The position numbers and the translations under genes are program-made. From Paracoccaceae bacterium (lineage in GTDB: Bacteria; Pseudomonadota; Alphaproteobacteria; Rhodobacterales; Rhodobacteraceae), in contig JANSXS010000028.1 in the NCBI GenBank assembly GCA_024742835.1, positions 1 through 42,935 on the forward strand: a stretch of DNA of 42,935 bases, read 5' to 3'. The notes beneath the pieces were generated by a model. The model was not told the DNA's origin and made no database searches. It saw only the letters and a program-made list of their open reading frames with translations. Shown here piece by piece: positions 1 to 6,424 of this stretch (its first letter is position 1; every line of letters starts with the position of its first letter).

Positions 1-1
1 C

Positions 2-460
2 GCCGAGATCGACGGCACCGACGTGGTCTACAAGAACTACGTCCACATGGGCATCGCCGTGGGCACCCCCTCCGGCCTCGTGGTGCCGGTCGTGCGCGAC
101 GCCCACATGAAGGGCTTCGCCCAGATCGAGAAGGAGATCGCCGAACTCGGCGTCAAGGGCCGTGACGGCAAGCTCACGATGGCCGACATGCAGGGCGGCA
201 GCTTCACCATCTCGAACGGCGGCGTCTACGGCTCGCTCATGTCCTCGCCGATCCTGAACCCGCCGCAGTCGGGCATCCTCGGCATGCACAAGATCCAGGA
301 CCGGCCCATGGTGGTGAAAGGCCAGATCGTCGCCCGCCCGATGATGTACCTGGCACTGAGCTACGATCACCGCATCGTCGACGGCAAGGGCGCGGTGACG
401 TTCCTCGTGCGCGTGAAAGAGGCACTGGAAGATCCACGCCGGTTGCTGATGGATTTGTGA
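2..460 (+). CDS. sucB: Dihydrolipoyllysine succinyltransferase (E2 of 2-oxoglutarate dehydrogenase), C-terminal part
   Basis: This is the C-terminal catalytic domain of a 2-oxoacid dehydrogenase E2. It transfers succinyl groups from lipoyl-lysine to CoA in the cytoplasmic TCA-cycle complex. The reading frame is open from base 2 and has no start in the window, so the lipoyl and E1/E3-binding domains lie upstream. Visible hallmarks are [14 protein letters not shown], the [14 protein letters not shown] segment and the active-site motif SYDHRIVDG, and the protein ends LLMDL. The substrate is inferred to be succinyl rather than acetyl because lpdA lies downstream, as in sucAB-lpd operons, and from the general look of the sequence. 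An acetyltransferase (PdhC) is less likely. The TGA stop is shared in a GTGA overlap with the next gene. Confidence 0.93.
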   Translation, partial: AEIDGTDVVYKNYVHMGIAVGTPSGLVVPVVRDAHMKGFAQIEKEIAELGVKGRDGKLTMADMQGGSFTISNGGVYGSLMSSPILNPPQSGILGMHKIQDRPMVVKGQIVARPMMYLALSYDHRIVDGKGAVTFLVRVKEALEDPRRLLMDL

Positions 461-840
461 GCGATCAAATGGACGTAGTCGGTGGCCTACAAGCAGCGAA
501 GGTTGCTCTTGGTATCGTGAAAAACCTTCGCGAGATCGATAGGTCGGTAGACGAAGCAACTTTCAAACTGAAACTCGCTGGCGCGCTGGCTGATACGAAA
601 TTGGCTTTATCAGACGCAAAAGTTAAGGTCGCAAAACTAGAAGACGAAATTGCTCAAGCTCTTGACGGATCGTTGTGCCCCGTTTGCCGAAATGGCAGGC
701 TAAAGGTTGTTAGGGTTAGACCAAATCAAATGACGCACGAGAACGAAACCCATGACTTCGAATGCAATAGTATCGACTGCAACTACAAGTCCTCAAAGAC
801 TTACCTGACTGGTCCAGGAAGATACAAAGGTCTCTCATGA
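457..840 (+). CDS. Coiled-coil / zinc-ribbon protein of unknown function, likely acquired
   Basis: This 127-aa protein starts at a GTG that overlaps the sucB stop (GTGA), so it is probably translated by coupling. Residues 1-70 are helical and heptad-like ([20 protein letters not shown]). The C-terminal half has two cysteine pairs, CPVC and CNSIDC, that could bind zinc. From memory, the layout resembles small proteins common in prophages and other mobile elements, with a short hydrophobic start, a coiled coil and a zinc ribbon; I recall no defined function for them. Base composition is clearly more AT-rich than its neighbours (many AAA, TTA, GTT and TTG codons). It sits between sucB and lpdA, which are normally close together. 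I infer horizontal acquisition that left sucB intact. The gene is well supported, the function is unknown. Confidence 0.75.
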   Translation: MSDQMDVVGGLQAAKVALGIVKNLREIDRSVDEATFKLKLAGALADTKLALSDAKVKVAKLEDEIAQALDGSLCPVCRNGRLKVVRVRPNQMTHENETHDFECNSIDCNYKSSKTYLTGPGRYKGLS

Positions 841-927
841 CCCTCGGTCTCATAGCTTTTGTAGAACCGCACCGCCCCGCCCCCCGAGCCGGGGCCTTGA
901 CCAGTACGCGCGCCCCTAACACGGAGG

Positions 928-946
928 CCCCGGGTCAAGCCCGGGG
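928..946. repeat. GC-rich inverted repeat, 7-bp stem
   Basis: CCCCGGG and CCCGGGG flank a 5-nt TCAAG loop just before the MAPEG start. From memory, this stem-loop with its GGCC/GCGGG borders recurs between genes in alphaproteobacterial genomes, so I call it a dispersed repeat. No T-run follows, so it is a weak terminator candidate. The rest of 841-959 shows only GC-rich sequence. Confidence 0.6.
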
Positions 947-959
947 CGGGTATTGCTAA

Positions 960-1355
960 ATGACCCCCGAACTCACCGTCCTCACCCTCGCCGCCCTGCT
1001 GCAGGCCGTCCAGTTCCTGCTCTTCGCCCTCCCGGCCAACCGCGAACTGGGCACGGACTACACCATGTCGGCGCGCGACGGCGCCCCGCCCCAGCCACTC
1101 TCGCCAAGAACCGCGCGCCTGCAACGCGCGCTCACCAATCATTTCGAGGGGCTCATCCTCTTCACCATCGCCTGCATGGTGGTAACGCTCTCCGACCAAT
1201 CGGGCCCCGTCACCGCCGCCTGCGCCTGGGCCTATCTTGCCGCCCGCGTGGCCTTTGTGCCCACCTATTATTTCGGCCTCAACCCGTGGCGCTCGATCGT
1301 CTGGGGCGTGGGGTTCCTCGCCACCCTGCTTATGCTCTTGGCGGGGCTCGTCTGA
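960..1355 (+). CDS. MAPEG family integral membrane protein
   Basis: This 131-aa protein has about four hydrophobic helices, near residues 4-24, 63-80, 84-104 and 110-130. The MAPEG-type signature is the segment [19 protein letters not shown] followed by [19 protein letters not shown] proteins are membrane-associated proteins of eicosanoid and glutathione metabolism in eukaryotes; the bacterial members mostly lack a proven substrate. The ATG at 960 follows a weak ribosome site. It lies between the accessory zinc-ribbon gene and lpdA, so it may be co-transcribed with the TCA-cycle genes, but nothing visible ties it to that pathway. The family call is confident, the function unknown. Confidence 0.85.
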   Translation: MTPELTVLTLAALLQAVQFLLFALPANRELGTDYTMSARDGAPPQPLSPRTARLQRALTNHFEGLILFTIACMVVTLSDQSGPVTAACAWAYLAARVAFVPTYYFGLNPWRSIVWGVGFLATLLMLLAGLV

Positions 1356-1357
1356 TG

Positions 1358-1418
1358 CTTCATCTTGCCCAAAATATTCCGGGGGAGTCGCGCCGCGCGC
1401 GACGGGGGCAGCGCCCCC
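1358..1418 (+). repeat. Dispersed double-hairpin repeat, copy 1
   Basis: The element opens with CTTCATCTTGCCCAAAATA, followed by a GGGGG run. A first hairpin follows at 1387-1403 (GTCGCGC, CGC loop, GCGCGAC), then a second at 1404-1418 (GGGGGC, AGC loop, GCCCCC). Copy 2 at 33740-33817 has the same head and the same GGGGC-AGC-GCCCC tail but a different first hairpin. It lies between the MAPEG stop and the lpdA ribosome site. Confidence 0.75.
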
Positions 1419-1446
1419 ACCCAACCAAACGAAAGGACACCGACCC

Positions 1447-2835
1447 ATGGCCAGCTATGACGTGATCATCATCGGCTCCGGCCCCGGCGGCTATGTCTGC
1501 GCCATCCGCTGCGCGCAGCTTGGCCTGAAAACCGCCGTCGTGGAGGGGCGCGACACGCTGGGGGGCACCTGCCTGAATGTGGGCTGCATCCCTTCCAAGG
1601 CGCTGCTGCACGCCACCCATATGCTGCACGAGGCAGAGCATAATTTCGCCACCATGGGGCTCAAGGGCAAAAGCCCCTCGGTCGACTGGAAGCAAATGCT
1701 CGCCTATAAGGCCGATACCATCGCGCAGAACACCAAGGGCATCGAATTCCTGTTCAAGAAGAACAAGATCGACTGGCTCAAGGGCTGGGGCACCATCCCC
1801 GAACAAGGCCGCGTCAAGGTCGGTGACGAGATGCATGAGGCCAAGCACATCATCATCGCCACCGGGTCCGAGGCGTCTTCCCTGCCGGGCGTCGAGATCG
1901 ACGAGAAAACCGTCGTCACCTCCACCGGCGCGCTGGAGCTGTCCAAGATCCCCAAGAAGCTGGTGGTGATCGGCGCGGGCGTGATCGGGCTGGAAATGGG
2001 CTCGGTCTATGCCCGGCTCGGGGCCGAGGTGACAGTGGTGGAATTCCTCGACCAGATAACACCCGGCATGGATGTCGAAGTGCAAAAGAGCTTCCAGAAG
2101 ATCCTCAAGAAACAGGGGCTCAACTTTGTCATGGGCGCTGCGGTCCAGGGTGTCGAGACGCTCAAGACCAAGGCCAAGGTCACCTACAAGCTGCGCAAGG
2201 ATGACAGCGAAGAAACCATCGACGCCGATGTCGTGCTGGTCGCCACCGGGCGCAAGCCCTTTACCGACGGGCTGGGGCTTGAGGCGCTGGGAATCGAGAT
2301 GGCGGACCGCGGCCAGATCAAGACAGACGGCCAGTGGCGCACGAATGTCGACGGGATCCATGCCATCGGCGATTGCATCGCCGGACCGATGCTGGCGCAC
2401 AAGGCCGAGGACGAGGGCATGGCCGTCGCCGAGGTGATCGCGGGCAAGCATGGGCATGTGAATTATGGCGTGATCCCCGGCGTGATCTACACCCACCCCG
2501 AGGTCGCCGCCGTCGGCGCGACCGAGGCGATGCTGAAAGACGAAGGGCGCGCCTACAAGATCGGCAAGTTTTCCTTCATGGGCAACGGACGCGCCAAGGC
2601 GAATTTCGCCGGCGACGGCTTTGTAAAGATTCTCGCCGACAAGGAAACCGACCGCATCCTAGGCGCGCATATCATCGGGCCCATGGCAGGAGATTTGATC
2701 CACGAGATCTGCGTCGCCATGGAATTCGGTGCCTCTGCCGAGGATCTGGCCCTCACATGTCACGCGCATCCCACTTACTCGGAAGCCGTGCGCGAGGCAG
2801 CGCTCGCCTGCGGCGACGGCCCGATCCACAGTTGA
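1447..2835 (+). CDS. lpdA: Dihydrolipoyl dehydrogenase (E3)
   Basis: This 462-aa FAD-dependent pyridine-nucleotide disulfide oxidoreductase reoxidises dihydrolipoamide on E2 with NAD+. The N-terminal FAD-binding motif is [12 protein letters not shown] (residues 8-19). The redox-active cysteines C42 and C47 lie in [13 protein letters not shown]. The NAD-binding motif is [19 protein letters not shown]. The C-terminal dimerisation domain carries the catalytic HAHPTYSE. Length is typical of the family. The ATG at 1447 follows GAAAGGACACC, a reasonable ribosome site; an in-frame extension upstream runs through the repeat and the MAPEG gene and is not real. It belongs with sucB as the E3 of 2-oxoglutarate dehydrogenase and may also serve other lipoyl complexes. 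Confidence 0.97.
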   Translation: MASYDVIIIGSGPGGYVCAIRCAQLGLKTAVVEGRDTLGGTCLNVGCIPSKALLHATHMLHEAEHNFATMGLKGKSPSVDWKQMLAYKADTIAQNTKGIEFLFKKNKIDWLKGWGTIPEQGRVKVGDEMHEAKHIIIATGSEASSLPGVEIDEKTVVTSTGALELSKIPKKLVVIGAGVIGLEMGSVYARLGAEVTVVEFLDQITPGMDVEVQKSFQKILKKQGLNFVMGAAVQGVETLKTKAKVTYKLRKDDSEETIDADVVLVATGRKPFTDGLGLEALGIEMADRGQIKTDGQWRTNVDGIHAIGDCIAGPMLAHKAEDEGMAVAEVIAGKHGHVNYGVIPGVIYTHPEVAAVGATEAMLKDEGRAYKIGKFSFMGNGRAKANFAGDGFVKILADKETDRILGAHIIGPMAGDLIHEICVAMEFGASAEDLALTCHAHPTYSEAVREAALACGDGPIHS

Positions 2836-2839
2836 CCGG

Positions 2840-2866
2840 GTAGGGTGGGCAATTTGCCCACCCTAC
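2840..2866. terminator. Perfect 12-bp stem-loop between convergent genes
   Basis: GTAGGGTGGGCA and its exact complement TGCCCACCCTAC flank an ATT loop, 5 bases after the lpdA stop and 28 bases before the plsC stop. The convergent position suggests a two-way terminator or an mRNA 3' stabiliser. No long T-run follows on either side. From memory, this palindrome is also a widely scattered repeat in proteobacteria. Confidence 0.6.
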
Positions 2867-2894
2867 AACCAAACGTTTTCACCGCATGAATGTG

Positions 2895-3635
2895 TCACTG
2901 TCCGGTTTCCGGGTCAAAGCCCGCATCCCGCATCAACCTGTTCGAGTTGTCCTCGATCTCGTCTTCCAGCCGCAGCATGAAGGCCTCTCGCGTCAGGCCC
3001 ACCTCGATACGCGGGAGGAATTCCACCACCGCAAGGCCCGGCTTGCGCAGGATCCCCTTGCGCGGCCAGAACAGCCCGACATTCGTCGCGACAGGCACAC
3101 AAGGCTGCCCCAATTCGGTATATAGCACACCTGATCCCACCTTGTAGGGTGCGCGCACTCCCGGCGGGATGCGTGTGCCTTGGGGGTAAATGATCAATTG
3201 TCCCGGCTCTTGCGCACCGCGCGCGACGTCCTCGCTCATCTGCCGGATCGCCGCACTGCGCTTGCCGCGATCCACCGGCACACAGCCGATCCGAAGCGCG
3301 TATTGGCCAAGGATCGGCGCATACATCAATTCGCGTTTCATGATGAACTTGCCCGCCGGAACGCTGGCAAAGATCAGGATGATATCCAGAAACGACTGGT
3401 GCTTGGCCACGATCAACACCTCGTCACTGGGCGGCGTGCCGCGCACCTCGGTGCGCAGCCCGACCATCCATCGCGCTGTCCAGCGCACCCAGGCGCACCA
3501 TGTCTTGCAAGCGATCAACGCGCCCCGACGGCTGACCAGCGCCCATGGAAAGAAAAGCAGGCCCAGAACCAGCATCATGGCATATATCTGCCCGACGAAC
3601 ACAGCCGAGCGCAGCCATTGCAGCGCGGCCTTCAT
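2895..3635 (-). CDS. plsC: 1-acyl-sn-glycerol-3-phosphate acyltransferase
   Basis: This 246-aa membrane-bound acyltransferase converts lysophosphatidic acid to phosphatidic acid in phospholipid synthesis. A hydrophobic N-terminal region (about residues 9-35) precedes the acyltransferase domain. The HxxxxD catalytic motif is KHQSFLDI, and the second substrate-binding motif appears as YPQGTR in place of the usual EGTR. The ATG at 3635 overlaps the ftsX stop (ATGA), which fixes the start; a longer in-frame start inside ftsX is not credible. It is the third gene of an ftsE-ftsX-plsC operon, an arrangement I recall from related bacteria. The enzyme family is certain. The exact acyl acceptor is inferred. 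Confidence 0.92.
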   Translation of the reverse strand: MKAALQWLRSAVFVGQIYAMMLVLGLLFFPWALVSRRGALIACKTWCAWVRWTARWMVGLRTEVRGTPPSDEVLIVAKHQSFLDIILIFASVPAGKFIMKRELMYAPILGQYALRIGCVPVDRGKRSAAIRQMSEDVARGAQEPGQLIIYPQGTRIPPGVRAPYKVGSGVLYTELGQPCVPVATNVGLFWPRKGILRKPGLAVVEFLPRIEVGLTREAFMLRLEDEIEDNSNRLMRDAGFDPETGQ

Positions 3636-4537
3636 GGCATGTCCTTCAAGGTTCTGACGGCGGCGGCCTGCGTTGCGGCAAAGGCCACGGCGGCTGCCAG
3701 CGGCGGAATAAGCAAAAGCCACAGCCATTGCAGCCCCTGAAACCCCAGCCCGGTCAGGAACCCGCCTTCGTCCTGCGCGGCGGGCAGCAGCAGGATCGCC
3801 ACGCTACCAAGCACCACACCCAGCGCCGCCCCCGTCAGCGTCCGCAAGGTAAAGCGCCGCACGAAAGCCTGTGCGATATAGCGGTCGCGCGCCCCCACAA
3901 GCCGCATCACGCTGATGACCTGCGCATTGGCGGCCAGCGCGGCATTGGCAGCCAGTGTGATCATCGCCCCTGTGGCGCCCGCGATTATCAGCACCGACAA
4001 CACGCCAAGCGCCCGCAGACCAGACGCCGCACTGACCAGCGGCCGCCGCCACCGCGTATGGTCGTCCAGCACGGCGCCCGGCACTTCGGCGGCAAGCCGC
4101 AGACGCAGCCCATCGGGATCAAACCCGTCTTCGGCCTCTATCACTTCTATCAATTGCGGGATCGGCAGGGACTCCAGCGGCAAATCCGGGCCGAACCAAG
4201 GCTCCAGCAACGCGCGCTGTTCATCGCGCGACAAGGCGCGGGACGCCGCCACGCCGCTGGTGGTTTCCAGAATGCGCAGCGCCGCGTTGGTCTGGGCGGC
4301 AAGCTGTCCCTCGGGGGCCGAGATGCGGATCGTCGAGCTGCGTGCCAGCTCCGATCCCCAGCGATCCGCCAACCGGCCGGTCGCCATCGACAGCGCAAGC
4401 GCGAAAACGGCGAGAAACGCCATCGCCGCCGCACTGAAAAGGGTGAGCGACGCGGTAAAGCCCGTCGGCGGCACACAGCGATCCGCCTGTGCATCCCCCA
4501 TGACGAATTCGACAAAACGTGCTGGCGAAAGGTTCAT
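3632..4537 (-). CDS. ftsX: Cell division protein FtsX (ABC permease-like)
   Basis: This 301-aa inner-membrane protein works with FtsE to regulate peptidoglycan hydrolases at the septum. The first membrane segment (about residues 27-50, FTASLTLFSAAAMAFLAVFA) is followed by a large extracytoplasmic region. Three more hydrophobic segments then form the FtsX-like permease domain, including VLSVLIIAGATGAMITLAAN and a C-terminal LWLLLIPPLAAAVAFAA. Cytoplasmic residues VISVMRLVGARDRYIAQAF match the coupling loop of FtsX. It overlaps ftsE at its start and plsC at its end by 4 nt each, so the three are translationally coupled. Sequence conservation in this family is low; the identity rests on topology plus the adjacent ftsE. 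Confidence 0.92.
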   Translation of the reverse strand: MNLSPARFVEFVMGDAQADRCVPPTGFTASLTLFSAAAMAFLAVFALALSMATGRLADRWGSELARSSTIRISAPEGQLAAQTNAALRILETTSGVAASRALSRDEQRALLEPWFGPDLPLESLPIPQLIEVIEAEDGFDPDGLRLRLAAEVPGAVLDDHTRWRRPLVSAASGLRALGVLSVLIIAGATGAMITLAANAALAANAQVISVMRLVGARDRYIAQAFVRRFTLRTLTGAALGVVLGSVAILLLPAAQDEGGFLTGLGFQGLQWLWLLLIPPLAAAVAFAATQAAAVRTLKDMP

Positions 4538-5211
4538 AGATCCGCCCCCGCGAATTGCAACCGACGGTTCGAGATGCGCAGCACCCGAGTCTGAACATGG
4601 GATTTCGCAGCGCGGATCAGGGCCAGGTCATGGGTGGCGACCACAATGGTCTTGCCCATGCGGTTCAGCTCGACCAGCAGCCGCAAGAGACGCTGGGACA
4701 TGTCCCAATCCACGTTGCCGGTAGGCTCATCCGCGAGGATCGCGTCCGGTGACATGATGATCGCACGGGCCAGCGCCGCGCGCTGGCGTTCTCCGCCCGA
4801 CAATTCGGGGGGCAGCGCGCCGGTGCGCTCCTTGAGACCGACCCACGTCATCAGCTCCTTGAGGTTGGCCTGTTCGGCAAGCAGATCGCGGCCCGAAACG
4901 GTCAGCGGCAATGCGATGTTATCGTGCACCGAAAGATGATCGAGAAACTGGCAATTCTGATGCACCACACCGATCCGGCGGCGCGCCATGGCGATATCGT
5001 CACGGTCCATCTCGCGCCGGTCCGCCCCGAACAGCGTGACATGCCCGGCGGTGGGCACAAGCGCGCCATAGCAGAGCTTGAGCAGGGTGGTCTTGCCCGC
5101 CCCCGAAGGTCCGGTCAGGAAATGAAATGACCCCGCCTGAAGCTGAAGCGACACATCGCTCAGCAATTCCCCCCCGCCATAGGAGTAGGCGACGTTTTCA
5201 AGCTCTATCAC
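4534..5211 (-). CDS. ftsE: Cell division ATP-binding protein FtsE
   Basis: This 225-aa ABC ATPase is the cytoplasmic partner of FtsX. The Walker A motif is GPSGAGKTT (residues 34-42). The signature is LSGGERQRAALARAI, Walker B is ILADEPTGNVD, and the switch histidine is in VVATHDLAL. The start is a GTG at 5211, preceded by AGGGGACC as the ribosome site, giving MIELENVAYSY as expected for the family. The stop overlaps ftsX by ATGA. The 172-bp gap to the divergent zinc-ribbon gene (5212-5383) must hold promoters for both directions; I see no clear -35/-10 pair there. Confidence 0.96.
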   Translation of the reverse strand: MIELENVAYSYGGGELLSDVSLQLQAGSFHFLTGPSGAGKTTLLKLCYGALVPTAGHVTLFGADRREMDRDDIAMARRRIGVVHQNCQFLDHLSVHDNIALPLTVSGRDLLAEQANLKELMTWVGLKERTGALPPELSGGERQRAALARAIIMSPDAILADEPTGNVDWDMSQRLLRLLVELNRMGKTIVVATHDLALIRAAKSHVQTRVLRISNRRLQFAGADL

Positions 5212-5383
5212 TGTCGGTCCCCTGATGCGGCTTTGTCCTTACATGCCCCACAGGACACAGTAGTGCAATGACGGAGCGCCCCAGCCCTTTGGGCCTTTTA
5301 CGATTGCGGTTTTACCCGTATGCTCTGCCCAAACGAAGAAACGATGGCAAGCCGGACAACGGCGGCAGGCGACGGGTGGCGAG

Positions 5384-6307
5384 ATGCGGCTGATTTGCCC
5401 CAATTGCGGAGCACAATACGAAGTTCCCGACGAGGTCATTCCGACGTCGGGTCGCGATGTACAGTGTTCCGATTGCGGGGACACGTGGTTTCAACACCAT
5501 CCGGACTTCCCGGCCCAGCCGGAAATCCCCCCCACGCAGGACGAACCCGATTGGCCGGTGCCCGAAGACAGCCCGACCACAGAGCCGGACACCGCTCTGG
5601 ATGATGCACCGGAGGTGCGGCCCGAACCGGGGCCTGTGCCAACCGATCACGGCACGGTACAGCCTGACGCGATGCAACACGGACCCGATCACGCCGCCCC
5701 CGAGAAGGATGGCTTTGCGAATGAAGAGCCCGAAACGCATGAACCCGCCCGCCGTGGGCTGGATCCGTCAATCCGCGAACTTCTGAGAGAAGAGGCCGAG
5801 CGCGAAGAGCGTGCCCGCCAGTCCGAAATGGGCGCGGCGCTGGAAACGCAACAAGATCTGGGCCTTGACGAACAGGACAGCGGAACGCTGCGCCGGTCGC
5901 AAGAAGCCCGCGCGCGCATGGCCCGCCTGCGTGGCGTGCCGGACACGGAGCCCGAAGAGGCGCATGATCACATCGACCCCGGTTCACGACGAAATCTTTT
6001 GCCCGATATAGACGATATCAATGCCTCGTTAGGCCCCGACCGGGTGCGGCCACAACAACGGCGTTCGGACGAAGCGAGCGCCCCGAAGGAACCTGCCGAG
6101 AAAAGGGGCTTTCGCTCGGGCTTTCGGTTGTCGCTTGTTTTGGCGGTCGTGGCACTGGTGATCTACGTGTTCGCGCCAAGCCTCGTCAGCACGGTTCCAG
6201 CCTTGAACGAGCCCTTGGCCGGCTATGTCGATCTCGTCAATTCCGGCCGGATTGCCTTGGCCGAGATGGTCGAAAATCTCGCCAGTTCATTGGGGGAAGG
6301 CGACTGA
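5384..6307 (+). CDS. Zinc-ribbon domain protein with one membrane segment
   Basis: This 307-aa protein begins with an MJ0042-type zinc ribbon. Cysteines C5, C8, C28 and C31 sit in CPNCGAQYEVPDEV and CSDCGDTW. A long acidic, proline- and glutamate-rich linker (residues 40-230) looks disordered. One transmembrane helix lies near residues 248-267 (LVLAVVALVIYVFAPSLV), with a short tail after it. The design suggests a cytoplasmic metal-binding head tethered to the inner membrane. It is divergent from ftsE, an arrangement I recall from other Rhodobacteraceae, which hints at a cell-envelope or division role. I know of no proven function. The ATG start places the ribbon at the extreme N-terminus as in relatives. 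Confidence 0.85.
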   Translation: MRLICPNCGAQYEVPDEVIPTSGRDVQCSDCGDTWFQHHPDFPAQPEIPPTQDEPDWPVPEDSPTTEPDTALDDAPEVRPEPGPVPTDHGTVQPDAMQHGPDHAAPEKDGFANEEPETHEPARRGLDPSIRELLREEAEREERARQSEMGAALETQQDLGLDEQDSGTLRRSQEARARMARLRGVPDTEPEEAHDHIDPGSRRNLLPDIDDINASLGPDRVRPQQRRSDEASAPKEPAEKRGFRSGFRLSLVLAVVALVIYVFAPSLVSTVPALNEPLAGYVDLVNSGRIALAEMVENLASSLGEGD

Positions 6308-6424
6308 CGCCTGCCAATGACCGGACCCAAGCGTGCAACGTTCACGTGTAGCACTGGGTTTCGCAACATGCTTTAGGCAGCGCAATTTTTCGCGCGGGCC
6401 TGCCGGACCAAACGGGCAGCCCTG

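Noticed and set aside
6396..6422. Stem-loop GGGC-TGCC / GGCA-GCCC as terminator between the zinc-ribbon and TIGR02302-type genes
   Set aside because: One bulge, a 10-nt loop and no T-run on either strand; too weak to call.
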